64,000 bases of DNA from Agathobaculum sp. NTUH-O15-33 (GCF_033193315.1 NZ_CP136187.1:1488001-1552000); one strand, 5' to 3'; counted from the stretch's first letter, positions 17,340 to 26,365 are shown. Notes: generated from the sequence alone by a model not told the origin. Numbers and translations: made by a program.

Positions 17340-18254
17340 ATGAAGCATTTGCTAAAGCTGCTGGATTGCTCGTCCGAGGAGATCATCGGCCTGCTCGATC
17401 TGGCGGATCAGCTCAAGTATGAAAAGAAGCACAACATCTCCCACCGGCATCTGGAAGGCAAAAGCCTCGGCATGATCTTCCAGAAATCCTCGACCCGCAC
17501 CCGCGTTTCGTTTGAGACCGGCATGTACCAGCTCGGCGGACAGGCGCTGTTCCTCTCGAACCGCGATCTGCAGATCGGCCGGGGCGAGCCGGTGCAGGAT
17601 ACCGCGCGCGTGCTTTCCCGCTATCTGGACGGCATCATGATTCGCACCTTCGAGCAGAAGGAGGTTGAGGATCTCGCGGGTTACGGCGAGATCCCGATCA
17701 TCAACGGCCTAACCGACTTCTGCCATCCCTGTCAGGTGCTGGCCGACCTGATGACCATCCGCGAGAAGTTCGCGGTGCTGGAAGGCCTGAAAATGTGCTA
17801 CATCGGCGATGGCAACAACATGGCAAACTCGCTGATCGTCGGCGGCCTCAAGACCGGCATGAAGGTTTCCATCGCCACGCCGGAAGGCTACCGCCCGCAC
17901 GCGGACGTGCTCGCCTTTGCGCAGGGCAACCCGGATTTCACCCTGACCGATTCGCCCATGGCGGCCGCCGAAAACGCGGATGTCGTCATCACGGATACTT
18001 GGGCGTCCATGGGGCAGGAAGCGGAAAAGGAAGCGCGCGTCAAGGCGTTTCAGGGCTATCAGGTGAACGACGAGCTGCTCGCCGCCGCCAAACCCGGCTG
18101 CATGGTGCAGCACTGCTTGCCTGCTTACCGTGAGCAGGAGATTACCACCAAGGTGTTTGAGGAACACGCCTCGGAAATTTTTGAGGAAGCCGAAAACCGT
18201 CTGCACGCACAGAAGGCGGTCATGGTTACACTCATGAGCGATAAACAGGGCTAA
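17340..18254 (+). CDS. argF: Ornithine carbamoyltransferase
   Basis: A 304-residue transferase making citrulline from ornithine and carbamoyl phosphate. STRTR (51-55) binds carbamoyl phosphate; FCHPCQVLAD and HCLPAYR hold the active-site His and Cys. The presence in a biosynthetic operon makes the anabolic role (argF rather than catabolic arcB) the better reading. Last gene of the operon, closed by the strong hairpin at 18262. Confidence 0.95.
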   Translation: MKHLLKLLDCSSEEIIGLLDLADQLKYEKKHNISHRHLEGKSLGMIFQKSSTRTRVSFETGMYQLGGQALFLSNRDLQIGRGEPVQDTARVLSRYLDGIMIRTFEQKEVEDLAGYGEIPIINGLTDFCHPCQVLADLMTIREKFAVLEGLKMCYIGDGNNMANSLIVGGLKTGMKVSIATPEGYRPHADVLAFAQGNPDFTLTDSPMAAAENADVVITDTWASMGQEAEKEARVKAFQGYQVNDELLAAAKPGCMVQHCLPAYREQEITTKVFEEHASEIFEEAENRLHAQKAVMVTLMSDKQG

Positions 18255-18261
18255 AAAGAAT

Positions 18262-18297
18262 GAAAAGGCCTCCGCGCGAAAGCGCGGAGGCCTTTTC
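18262..18297 (+). terminator. Arginine operon terminator
   Basis: A perfect 16-bp stem (18262-18277 with 18282-18297) with a GAAA tetraloop and TTTT within the 3' arm. A family B repeat begins at the next base. Confidence 0.85.
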
Positions 18298-18604
18298 AGC
18301 GTGTCAAAGAACCCTTCGCGCCGCAGCGCGTATAAAATAGGATTTTGTTTTAAGAAACAAAATCCATAAAAACCGGGAGCAGTAGGTGAATTGGCCGTAG
18401 GCCAAGAGAGGCCGGCCTGGGCCGTGTATCTCGGTTTGCTCTCATTTAATCGCCGCACGGCGGCGGTCAGTGGATAGAGGCCTACGGGCTATACAAACCG
18501 ACTTCAAGTGTGCCTAAAAGGCGCGCGCAGAAGCCGGAATCTCGATCGAAATGGGGCTTTGTTTCGATCGACAGACTGTCAAAAATAGCTTTTTTACAGT
18601 CTGA
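18298..18604 (+). repeat. Terminator-associated repeat, full copy 1 (family B)
   Basis: 307 bases that share long identical blocks with 35330-35543: GTGTCAAAGAACCCTTCGCG, CGCAGCGCGTATAAAATAGG, ATAAAAACCGGGAGCA, ACAAACCGACTTCAAGTGTG, GGCGCGCGCAGAAGCCGGAA and GGGGCTTTGTTTCGATCGAC. This copy carries an extra ~100 bases within the hairpin after GGGAGCA. It ends in an ACTGTCAAAAA.../TTTTTTACAGT hairpin. It makes no protein. Confidence 0.85.
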
Positions 18605-18658
18605 GGCGCGGCCCGCGGGCCATGTCTGTTTTTTTGCGGTTTGAGCGAAGAGGGGGGC

Positions 18659-19684
18659 CTATTCGCGGCAACGGCTGGTCGATTGGCGCTCGATCAGCGC
18701 GGGCGGCAAGAAGGTTTTCGCCTGTATGGTTTTTTTCTTCGGCGCGTTGGAGATCTCAAGCAGCTTGGCCACTGAAAAATGAGCGAGCTCCTGAAAGGGC
18801 TGCGCCACGCTGGTCAGCTCCGGGCGGCAGAGCTGGCCGATATCGAGGCCGTCGTATCCGATCACGGAAATATCCTCCGGTATACGGAAACCGTGGTCCT
18901 TCAGCGCGTTTAAAGCCCCCAGAGCAAGCACGTCGCACATCCCGTAAACCGCCGTGGCCTGTTCAAACAACGCGAGGTTTTCCGTCACAACGCGGTACCC
19001 TTCCTCGTACCTGCAATCGTCGCAGGTCAGAATGTAGGAGGGCTCAAACGGAGCCTGATACTCGTTAAGCGCTTTTTGATAGCCTGCAAGCCGGTCGTGG
19101 AATTCGTCCCAAGGGGCGGAAAGCGCCACAATATGGCGGTGTCCAAGCTCCAGAAGATGCTTGCTGGCGATATACCCGCCCAGATAATTATCGGTATCGA
19201 CCAAACTGACTTGCTCCGAAGAATTGCGTCCAAAAAAGATCAGATACACATGGGGAATGCCGATTTGGTTAAAGTATTCGTCCACCTTGGCGTCGTATTC
19301 ACGATTGACGATGATAAAGCCTTCCACCAATTCCAGCTTGATCAAATCCTTCAGCTGTTGGATGCCCTGCTCGCCGCAAAAGTCCAGCAAGGGGATCGCG
19401 TAATAGTTTTCCTGTTCGATCGTTTTGTAAAGGATGCTGAGCAGCTGCTTGATAAAGTGATCGTCAAACGCGTGGTGCGACATTTGCAGCACGCCGATCG
19501 CCTTGCGCTTATTGGTGCAGATCGTCCTCTTGTTCTTATTTCGCACGACATAGCCGTGCTGCTTGGCCAGCGTGCGGACCAGTTCTTTGGTTTCGGCTGA
19601 TATGCCGGGGCGGTCGTTCAGACAGCGCGATACCGTGGCTTGACTGACGCCGGCCAGTTTCGCCAATTCGCGGGTGGAAATCAT
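18659..19684 (-). CDS. LacI-family transcriptional regulator
   Basis: A 341-residue repressor. The N-terminal HTH reads STRELAKLAGVSQATVSRCL followed by a hinge; residues ~65-335 form a periplasmic-binding-like ligand domain (GYDGLDIGQLCRPELTSVAQ near the end). The sugar ligand is unknown. It has its own consensus promoter at 19781-19808. The divergent side contains only a leader-like frame with a terminator and a dehydrogenase remnant, so its former target operon may have been lost. Confidence 0.9.
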   Translation of the reverse strand: MISTRELAKLAGVSQATVSRCLNDRPGISAETKELVRTLAKQHGYVVRNKNKRTICTNKRKAIGVLQMSHHAFDDHFIKQLLSILYKTIEQENYYAIPLLDFCGEQGIQQLKDLIKLELVEGFIIVNREYDAKVDEYFNQIGIPHVYLIFFGRNSSEQVSLVDTDNYLGGYIASKHLLELGHRHIVALSAPWDEFHDRLAGYQKALNEYQAPFEPSYILTCDDCRYEEGYRVVTENLALFEQATAVYGMCDVLALGALNALKDHGFRIPEDISVIGYDGLDIGQLCRPELTSVAQPFQELAHFSVAKLLEISNAPKKKTIQAKTFLPPALIERQSTSRCRE

Positions 19685-19780
19685 CGGTCGATACTCCTTT
19701 CGTTAACGCAGCAGGTATGCCGCGCGCTTCGTTGACGCCGCAATAACCAAGATGCTGCAAGCCCAATATTGTCTCATTTC

Positions 19781-19808
19781 ATTATATCGTAGGCTAACGG
19801 AATGTCAA
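19781..19808 (-). promoter_or_regulatory. Promoter of the LacI gene
   Basis: On the minus strand TTGACA (19808-19803), 16-base spacer, TATAAT (19786-19781). Near consensus. Confidence 0.75.
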
Positions 19809-19913
19809 TGCAAAACACATTATTTTTACGTAATGATACCGCATCAATAAAAACGGAATATCAGCGAGATTTACAACATATAAGAGGCGATACATGATAA
19901 AGGAGCGGATGAA

Positions 19914-19934
19914 ATGCTGCAAATCGCCGTATAA
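19914..19934 (+). CDS. Possible 6-codon leader peptide
   Basis: ATG at 19914 lies 8 bases after AAAGGAG and encodes MLQIAV, then TAA. Nineteen bases later comes the terminator at 19953. A second in-frame possibility starts at 19909 (27 codons) and reads through the terminator stem. It looks like the attenuated leader of a lost operon. Support is limited to the ribosome site and position. Confidence 0.35.
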   Translation: MLQIAV

Positions 19935-19952
19935 AAATCAAAAAACCGCAGG

Positions 19953-19984
19953 AATACGCGTTAAGATACAACGCGTATTTTTTT
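19953..19984 (+). terminator. Intrinsic terminator opposite the LacI gene
   Basis: A 10-bp stem AATACGCGTT/AACGCGTATT (19953-19962, 19970-19979) with a 7-base loop and a run of at least seven Ts. No complete gene lies upstream on this strand, which suggests an attenuator. Confidence 0.75.
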
Positions 19985-20227
19985 GTGCATAACCACCAGA
20001 TTTGCAAGGGATCATAAAAATAATGCAGGCTATATATAGCTTATCATGGTATTGAATCAAGGAATAAAACGCTGTTGTTTCGATAATAGGGCTGATAAAT
20101 ATACGAATATTGAAATTGGTCAAAATTATTTTGATACATAAGTGATACGCAAATAGTAGCGCAAAAGGCATTGCATTTAAAAGCCGAATTACTATAATGA
20201 GACTTAAGAAAACGAACTGATACGCAA
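19985..20227. other. AT-rich gap
   Basis: No gene or clear signal seen. A hydrophobic leftward frame spans it but has AT-driven composition and no ribosome site. Confidence 0.4.
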
Positions 20228-20335
20228 ATGGCAAAGGGTTCTGGAGCGGATTATGTGATCAACGCGGCGAGCACCACCGCGAAGGACCGGAAAATCTATA
20301 TCAAGAAGCTGACGCACGGGCGGGGCGCCGATCAA
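20228..20335 (+). pseudogene. Remnant of a zinc-type (MDR) alcohol/polyol dehydrogenase
   Basis: About 36 codons read AKGSGADYVINAAS then KIYIKKLTHGRGADQ, the part of the Rossmann domain of sorbitol-dehydrogenase-like enzymes (compare LTNGRGADAVIEA in the intact gene at 28150). Before and after it the frame has no similarity I can see, and no start or stop suits it. It is a fragment left by deletion or recombination. Confidence 0.65.
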
Positions 20336-20468
20336 TGCTCACTATATCTGCGGCAACGGCATCGTGTGACCGAACCGGTCGCCGCTCCGACGCGGACCGG
20401 TACGCCCATTTGCTTCTTCTCCTCTTCTTCCTCTGATAGGGATGCGCTGCAAGAAAGCGGACTTCCCT

Positions 20469-20523
20469 AAAAAACAAAGCCGGACCGTACTGCAAAACGC
20501 TGTACGGTCCGGCTTTGTTTTTC
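20469..20523. terminator. Strong bidirectional terminator
   Basis: A perfect stem of about 20 bp (AAAACAAAGCCGGACCGTAC, ~20471-20490, with 20502-20521) with As before and Ts after. On the minus strand it directly follows the stop codon at 20522. Confidence 0.8.
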
Positions 20524-20656
20524 ACGGATGCGGATGGTCCATGTCAGGCATAAACGCGGCCGCGGCTTGCCCGCAGCATCCGAAAAACCGCAGTTCGGGT
20601 GAAACGGCCCTGCCGTGGCCCGTATCGACCAACGGAATAAGGCCGCCCGCTGCAAA
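20522..20656 (-). pseudogene. Possible 3' remnant of a leftward gene
   Basis: An open frame of 44 codons (FAAGGLIPLVDTGHGRAV, later ELRFFGCCGQAAAAFMPD) ends at a TGA that touches the terminator at 20469. It is closed upstream by a stop and has no start, so it looks like the preserved end of a deleted gene with its terminator. I do not recognise the protein. Confidence 0.35.
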
Positions 20657-20695
20657 TCAAGGCGATGTGGCGAGTCGTTGCTCCAAAGGGCCTCT

Positions 20696-21046
20696 CTAGT
20701 AAATGCGATCGCCCAGCAACTTATCATGCGGCATGATCAGGCAGCGATTGAGCTGCTTCTCATACTTTTGATAAAGGTTTTGCAGAGCCTTGCCGTAATC
20801 CTCTTTGGTCGCAAACTCCCAAATCAAAATATACTTTACGCATTTGACGATTTTGGTAAGCCTGTGGGGCGGTAGTCCCTCCTTGATCTGTTCGTAATCA
20901 ATGTTATATCCCCGCTTGACATATTTCAGATCAATTAGCCCCGGCTGCTCCTTTTGGGTCTCGACGACCTCGCCGAGCAGGCCTTCAAACTCCTCGATTT
21001 TGGTTGGCTTTACCTGATAAATTGCGATTTCTACAAAATTCTCCAT
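20696..21046 (-). CDS. Small dimeric alpha/beta-barrel protein (ABM/NIPSNAP-like)
   Basis: A 116-residue protein whose pattern (VEIAIYQVKPTKIEEFEGLL at the start, GLIDLKYVKRG, YILIWEFATKEDY) fits the antibiotic-biosynthesis-monooxygenase/NIPSNAP ferredoxin-like fold. Such proteins act on quinone- or haem-like ligands or have no known activity; I cannot tell which. GTG at 21049 is also possible because AGGAGG is 7 bases before it; ATG at 21046 is the conservative choice. It lies 54 bases after hydA and probably shares its transcript. Confidence 0.6.
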   Translation of the reverse strand: MENFVEIAIYQVKPTKIEEFEGLLGEVVETQKEQPGLIDLKYVKRGYNIDYEQIKEGLPPHRLTKIVKCVKYILIWEFATKEDYGKALQNLYQKYEKQLNRCLIMPHDKLLGDRIY

Positions 21047-21100
21047 CACTTGCCTGCCTCCTGCTTCTCATAGGGTGGCCTGATACCCACGGGTTATCAA

Positions 21101-22868
21101 TCAAACAGACGGTCCGTTCGCGCTTGTCATGTCCCACGCAAAGTGATCGGCGTGAAGCAGTTCTTCCGCCTTTTCAGAGAGCGGCGCGTCGAGATATTCG
21201 CTGTAAAGCGTTTGGATGACCGGGTTTTCGTGCGAGAAGCGGAGCGTGTCGTTCTCGTCCAGCGAATAGAGCACGTTTGCGCGCGCGGTCGCCTTTTTCG
21301 CGGTCGCTCCCGTCGATCGGCTGGCCGCCGCCGCCCGCGCAGCCGCCGGGGCAGGCCATCACCTCGACAAACTCATACTTTACCTCGCCGCGCGCCATCG
21401 CGCGCAGCAGGTGGCGCGCGTTTGCCAGACCGTTCACCACCGCGCACCGCACGGGGATACCGGAAAGCTCGAACGTGGCTTCGCGCCAGCCATGCCGTCC
21501 GGCGGCATAGCCGCGCACCTCGCGGAACGCGTCCGCGGGCGGGTTCTTGCCCGCCGTCAGGTAATAAGCGGTGCGAAGCGCCGCTTCCATTACGCCGCCG
21601 GTCGAACCGAAAATCACGCCCGCGCCCGAACCGACGCCGAGCGGAGAATCGAAATCCTCCTCCGGCAGCGCGGAGGCGTCCAAATGCTCGGCGCGCACCA
21701 TGCGGACGAGCTCGCGCGTGGTCAGCACCAGATCGACGTCCGGCCCATTTTCGGACTGCATGCCGGGCAGGTCGCACTCGGCCTTTTTGGCCAGACAGGG
21801 CATGATGGACACGCTGAAGATCTTGGACGGGTCCACGCCGATGCGCTCGGCAAACCAGGTTTTGGCCACCGCGCCGAACATCTGCTGCGGCGATTTTGCG
21901 GTAGAGAGCCGCCCGGTCAGCTCCGGGTACTCGCTTTTCAAGAAACGCACCCAGCCCGGGCAGCACGAGGTGAACATCGGCTTTTCCGCAAGGTCGCCCG
22001 CGCGCAGGCGGCGCAGCAGCTCGCTGCCTTCCTCCATAATGGTCAAATCGGCGGAAAAGGTGGTGTCGAACACGTATTCCGCGCCCATTTTGCGCAGCGC
22101 GGCCACGAGCTGCCCGGCGGATATCCCGCCGGTCTGCTCGCCAAGGGTCTCGCCCCAAGCGGCGCGCACGGCGGGCGCGATCTGGACAACGGTAATCCTG
22201 TCCGGATCGGCCAGCGCGGAAAAAGCTCTTGCGGTGTCGTCCCGCTCCCGCAGCGCGCCGGTCGGGCAGTGGGTGATGCACTGGCCGCAGAGCGAGCAGC
22301 CCGCCTCCTTGATAAAGCGGTTGCCGGATACGTCTATCGTGGTGCGCGAGCCCGAACCGTTCACATCCCAAATGGAGAGCGCCTGCACCTTGTCGCAGAC
22401 CTGCACGCAGCGCATGCACTTGATGCACTTGTTGATCTCGCGGTACAGGGGGAAGGTGCGCGTCCATTCCACCTTTTTGCCCTGCGCCAAATCGAGCGGA
22501 TAGGGCACGCTCAGCACGCCCAGATCGGTGGCAATCTTTTGCAGCTTGCAGGTGCCCGAGCGCACACAGGTGGCGCAGGTGCAATCATGCTGGGATAAAA
22601 TAAGCTCCACATTGGTGCGGCGGGCCTGACGCACGCGGGGCGAATTGGTGTGAATGACCATACCCTCGCGCACAACGTTGTTGCACGAGGGGACGAGCTT
22701 GCCCTCGCCCTCGATCTCGACGCAGCATACGCGGCACGAACCGATCTCGTTTACGCCCTTGAGGTAGCAGAGCTTTGGTATTTCAATACCGACGGAGGCC
22801 GCGGCCTCTAAGATCGTAAGCCCGGCGGGCACGGAGACCGGCGTATCGTTGATTGTGACGTTTACCAT
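21101..22868 (-). CDS. hydA: [FeFe]-hydrogenase catalytic subunit, single-base frameshift near the 3' end
   Basis: With one base removed it encodes 588 residues. The order is an N-terminal 2Fe-2S ferredoxin-like domain (CYLKGVNEIGSCRVC), a His/Cys 4Fe-4S segment, two 4Fe-4S sites (CIKCMRCVQVC, CSLCGQCITHC) and the H-cluster domain with TSCCPGW, MPCLAKKAE and MACPGGCAGGGGQP, so every H-cluster Cys is present. It reduces protons or oxidises H2. After DGSDREK the frame shifts at a run of five Ts (21294-21298, plus strand); with four, the protein continues LYSLDENDTLRFSHENP and on to a normal end at 21101. As read, it ends at 21174 with a nonsense tail. It overlaps the upstream flavoprotein gene by 7 bases. 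Start ATG 22868. Confidence 0.88.
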
Positions 22869-24697
22869 TTCGATGTGCGCCCTCCTTTGAATATACCGTA
22901 GCCGAAGTGATCGCACCGCAGGCAGCGCGAGGTCTCCTGACGGGCCTCCTCATCGGTCATGCCGCAGGTGACCAGCTCGAAATTGTCCTTGCACTCCGCG
23001 AGTGGGCGGCTTTTCAGCTCGACCCGGCCGCAGGCGGGCGAATTGGTCAGGTGCGCGGGGGGTATATCCACATCGGTGGTGATGATGTGTCGGTAGCCTA
23101 GGTGGGCGTCGATATTCGCGGCCGCCACCTTGCCCGCCGCGACCGCGCGGATGACGGTGGCGGGGCCGGTCACCGCGTCGCCGCCCGCGAACACGTGCGG
23201 CGTGTTGGGTACAAAAGCGTCGTCCCCGGCAAAGATTTTGCCGCGGCCCACCGATACCACCTGCTCGAACGGCTTGGCGTCAATCGCTTGGCCGATCGCG
23301 ACGATGACCGCGTCGCACGGAATGCGGAAGGCGGGGGCCTCCGCCGCGCGGGGACGCGGGCGGTCGTCCGGTCCGTATTCGCCGATGATCTGCGGGCGGG
23401 TCCATAACGCGGTCACGCGGCCGCTTGCATCGGTCTCGATGCGCTCGGGCGCTTGCAGGGGCAGGATCTGGCAGCCCTCGCCCATGGCTTCTTCGATCTC
23501 CTCGCTGAGCGCGGTCATATCCGCGACGCGGCGGCGGTATACACAGGTGACCGACTGCGCGCCCAGACGAATGGCCGTGCGCGTCGCGTCCATCGATACG
23601 TTGCCGCCGCCGATGATGCACACGCGGCGGCCCTGAAAGTCGGGCGCGGCGCCCTCGCCGATGTCGCGCAGCAGCTGCACGGCGGAGTACACATCCGGGC
23701 TGTCCTCGCCCTCGATGCCGAGCTTTTTGTCGTTATGCGCGCCGATGGCGAGATAGACCGCGTCGTACTGCTGCTCGATCTCGGAAAAGGGAATGTCGCG
23801 GCCGATCGCGGTGTCCAGATGCACCTTGATGCCGGTAGAAAGGATAAAGGAGATATCCGCGTTCAGCTTGTCCGGCGGCAGGCGGTAATCCGGGATGCCG
23901 TAGCGCAGCATGCCGCCGAGCTGGGGCCGCTGGTCGTATACCTCCACCGTGTGGCCCATCAGCGATAGAAAGTAAGCGGCGGACAGCCCGCCCGGACCGC
24001 CGCCGATCACGCCGATGCGCTTGCCGGTGGGCGGGGCGCACGGGGGCGGGGCGGCGTTTGGAGAAGCGTGGTCGCACGCATAGCGCTTGATGCCGCAGAT
24101 GTTCACCGCGTCGTCCACCATGCGGCGGCGGCAGCGCGCCTCGCAGGGGTGCTCGCACACATAGCCGCATACGGTGGGGAAGGGGTTATCCTTGCGGATC
24201 AGACGCACCGCGTCGTCGTTCCGGCCCGCGCGCACCAGCGCGATGTAGCCCGGAATGTCCACCCCGGCGGGGCACAGCGCGACGCAGGGCACGGGCTGGC
24301 TCAGGCCGCAAAGGCAGCGGCCCTTCGTGACATGCGATATGTAATCGTCCCGGAAGCCAAGCACGCCGCCGAGCACCATGCGCGCGGCTTCGTAGCCGAT
24401 CGCGCAGTCCGCCGTGTCCTGAATGACGCGCGCGGTCTTTTCGATCAATTCGATCGTTTCGGTTGTGCCGGTGGAATCAAGAACGCTTTCCAACAGCTTG
24501 GTCAGTTGGCCCAAGCCGATGCGGCAGGGCACGCACTTGCCGCAGGTCTGCGCATGGCACAGGCGCAGAAAGGAAAGCGCCATATCGACCGGGCACAGGC
24601 CCGGCGGGCTGGCGCTGATGCGGCGTTCCACATCGCGGTAAAGCCCCTCGATCACCGCCTGCGAGCGGCTGGGCGTTTCGATGGATAATCTGCTCAA
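22862..24697 (-). CDS. NuoF-type iron-sulfur domain fused to GltD-like FAD/NAD(P) oxidoreductase
   Basis: A 611-residue protein. Residues ~35-130 match only the C-terminal 4Fe-4S part of NuoF/HydB (CHAQTCGKCVPCRIGLGQL); the FMN and SLBB domains are absent. Residues ~130-600 match GltD-like subunits: an N-terminal double 4Fe-4S region (CEHPCEARCRR), FAD-binding GVIGGGPGGLSAAYFL, NAD(P)-binding IIGGGNVSMDATRTA, and a FAD-binding end VFAGGDAVTGPATVIRAVAAG. The protein probably moves electrons between NAD(P)H and the hydrogenase. Start TTG at 24697, 8 bases after GGAGGGG. It is the first gene of the module and has a possible operator at 24746. Confidence 0.85.
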   Translation of the reverse strand: MSRLSIETPSRSQAVIEGLYRDVERRISASPPGLCPVDMALSFLRLCHAQTCGKCVPCRIGLGQLTKLLESVLDSTGTTETIELIEKTARVIQDTADCAIGYEAARMVLGGVLGFRDDYISHVTKGRCLCGLSQPVPCVALCPAGVDIPGYIALVRAGRNDDAVRLIRKDNPFPTVCGYVCEHPCEARCRRRMVDDAVNICGIKRYACDHASPNAAPPPCAPPTGKRIGVIGGGPGGLSAAYFLSLMGHTVEVYDQRPQLGGMLRYGIPDYRLPPDKLNADISFILSTGIKVHLDTAIGRDIPFSEIEQQYDAVYLAIGAHNDKKLGIEGEDSPDVYSAVQLLRDIGEGAAPDFQGRRVCIIGGGNVSMDATRTAIRLGAQSVTCVYRRRVADMTALSEEIEEAMGEGCQILPLQAPERIETDASGRVTALWTRPQIIGEYGPDDRPRPRAAEAPAFRIPCDAVIVAIGQAIDAKPFEQVVSVGRGKIFAGDDAFVPNTPHVFAGGDAVTGPATVIRAVAAGKVAAANIDAHLGYRHIITTDVDIPPAHLTNSPACGRVELKSRPLAECKDNFELVTCGMTDEEARQETSRCLRCDHFGYGIFKGGRTSKW

Positions 24698-24745
24698 CGG
24701 GTCCCCTCCTTCAAATACACAGCAATTATTCTATAGGTTAAAAAA

Positions 24746-24769
24746 GGTAGTCTTTATATATATACTACC
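24746..24769. promoter_or_regulatory. Possible operator upstream of the hydrogenase module
   Basis: Inverted repeat GGTAGT-N12-ACTACC flanking a TATATATA tract, about 50 bases before the TTG start at 24697. It could overlap the promoter. It does not match the Rex box I know. Confidence 0.35.
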
Positions 24770-24807
24770 GATGCGCTGGAAAGTCAACCCATAGACGCGC
24801 TTTGGTA

Positions 24808-24978
24808 TCAAAAAGTGACGGATTGAGCCTGATTTGCGTTTTTCAGCTGACCCATCCCATGAAATATGGGTCGGGTGAGCGCGCCGATGACCAGCATGAT
24901 CAGCGCCGCCAGATAAAACGGCAGATAGGTGCGGTTCCGGTCGGCAAGGATGCCGCCAATCGGGAATAAGATCAGCAT
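24808..24978 (-). pseudogene. C-terminal remnant of an MFS transporter
   Basis: 56 codons reading MLILFPIGGILADRNRTYLP then FYLAALIMLVIGALTRP, the last transmembrane helices of a major-facilitator protein with the typical GGILADR turn. The frame ends at TGA 24808; upstream the similarity stops at a hairpin/repeat junction near 25000. Truncated and surely non-functional. Confidence 0.6.
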
Positions 24979-25009
24979 GTTTCCTTATCAATAAAAATAA
25001 AGCCAAAAA

Positions 25010-25240
25010 GGGCCGCTCTATGGGAAGAGCGGCCCGCAGACTGTAGACAAAGGTCTCTCGCCGCAGCGCGCATAGAAAGGAAAATGGAGCGAAGCGACGT
25101 AAAATCCGTTTCTTCGGGGGCGTGTACCTCGAAAAAACACCTCGACCCGCGCCACCGGGCGCGTAACCCGGGGGTATCGAGACCGGTTTCTCCGGAACTG
25201 GTCGAGTATCTAGGGGCACTGGGTGCCCCACTAGACGCGG
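25010..25240. repeat. Hairpin and divergent family B repeat
   Basis: A GGGCCGCTCT/AGAGCGGCCC hairpin (25010-25035) is followed by a diverged version of the family B start (CAGACTGTAGACAAAGG, then CGCCGCAGCGCGCATAG, then AAAATCCG) and by further short palindromes (GGGGCACTGGGTGCCCC near 25213). The copy is too degraded to align beyond about 25110. Confidence 0.5.
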
Positions 25241-25253
25241 AAAAGAAGCGGCC

Positions 25254-25961
25254 TTAACAGTTGATGCCGGCCTTCTTGGCCTGACTGCAAAGCTGTCTCA
25301 CGGGAATCGTGTATTCCTTTCCATCCCTTATAAAATGCGTGCCGCATTGCCGGAATTCAAAATGCGTATGGGTGTTTACGCATTGCTGCCGCACCGCGAG
25401 CACCCAGTCGTAATGCAGCGCGCGGGCGTCTGGATCGGATTCTCCGCCGAGCACCACCAGTTCGACGTCGTCCAGATATTTTTCAATATCGATCTGTTCC
25501 AGCAGCGGCTGACAGATGATGTTTTTGTGCTTAATGGGGGCGCTTTGAAAAATGGGCAGCCGGTGATCGGCCGTTTGCTGATTTTCCACCGTACAGCCAA
25601 CCGTTACGTTATCATAGCCGTCGCCCCAATCACTGGGAACACAGTCCATAAAACGATTGATCCGCTTGGTCAGAAAAAGAAAATGCAGGTCGCCGCGTTC
25701 TTTCATCATGTTCCAGCAATCCGCGCGCCAAACGTCCGCGTCCGGCAGCAAAAAATCCGAAGAAAAGCAAAGGTATACGGTTTGCCCCGCTTTGATCTTG
25801 TATTCGCCCTTCTTATTCTTTTCCACGGGCGCGGTGAACCGATCGGTCTTGACGATCAGATCGGTATCGACGCCGCGCTTGCAGTCGCCCTTATGGATAT
25901 AGCAAAACCGGCAGCCCTCGCTGTATTTGTGGCAGCCGCGCCAGGGGTTCCACATTGCCAT
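25254..25961 (-). CDS. DUF5131 family protein (phage Gp37/Gp68-like)
   Basis: A 235-residue protein beginning MWNPWRGCHKYSEGCRFCYI, the Cys-rich signature of the Gp37/Gp68 family, with CFSSDFLLPDADVWR, FLFLTKRINRF and VVLGGESDPDARALHYDWV further on. The CxxxxxxC..C pattern resembles a radical-SAM-type cluster site, but the activity is not established. Such genes occur in phages and next to DNA-repair genes; here the Tag glycosylase is 1.5 kb away. ATG at 25961 follows AAGGAAC; the ATG two codons later is also possible. Confidence 0.8.
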   Translation of the reverse strand: MAMWNPWRGCHKYSEGCRFCYIHKGDCKRGVDTDLIVKTDRFTAPVEKNKKGEYKIKAGQTVYLCFSSDFLLPDADVWRADCWNMMKERGDLHFLFLTKRINRFMDCVPSDWGDGYDNVTVGCTVENQQTADHRLPIFQSAPIKHKNIICQPLLEQIDIEKYLDDVELVVLGGESDPDARALHYDWVLAVRQQCVNTHTHFEFRQCGTHFIRDGKEYTIPVRQLCSQAKKAGINC

Positions 25962-26365
25962 AGCTTGTTCCTTGACCTTTCCTCATCGGGGGGAGCATAT
26001 CGGCGCCCCACACGGATGCGTTTCCTAATTAACACCTATTATCTTACCGCGTGGCTTTCATTTCAGCAATATATAAAATAGTGTTAATTTTCGCGTTACA
26101 GGCTGTTTGACATTTGGATGGGGGGATATTAGAATAAGAGCAGTATACCGGCGCGTCGAGCGTGGAATAAAAAGACCAAGAAAAAAGCTTGGGTATCGGC
26201 GGAAAGGGGCTGCGTATTGAAAAAAGGGAAGATGATACTTTGCGTTGCCCTGTTGAGGATTGCGCGGATAGGATCATGCAAATCGCAACCTGTCCCAATC
26301 GGTGGTTCGCATTTGCGAAACTGTGCGGGCAGGCGTTTCTTGCCAATGGCGGGGGCGTTTGAAAC
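25962..26365. other. Gap before the YaiI gene, with an uncertain small frame
   Basis: Contains an inverted repeat ATTAACACCTATT/AATAGTGTTAAT (near 26027-26090) that could be a promoter-operator. A frame from TTG 26189 to TGA 26362 (57 codons, containing CADRIMQIATCPNRWFAFAK) ends 4 bases before the next gene but lacks a clear ribosome site; I do not recognise it. Confidence 0.3.

Noticed and set aside
19938..20234. Hydrophobic leftward frame of 98 codons
   Set aside because: Composition follows from AT-rich DNA, no ribosome site, and it covers the terminator at 19953.
21411..22598. Rightward frame of 395 codons over hydA
   Set aside because: Antisense to the hydrogenase; no ribosome site or motifs.
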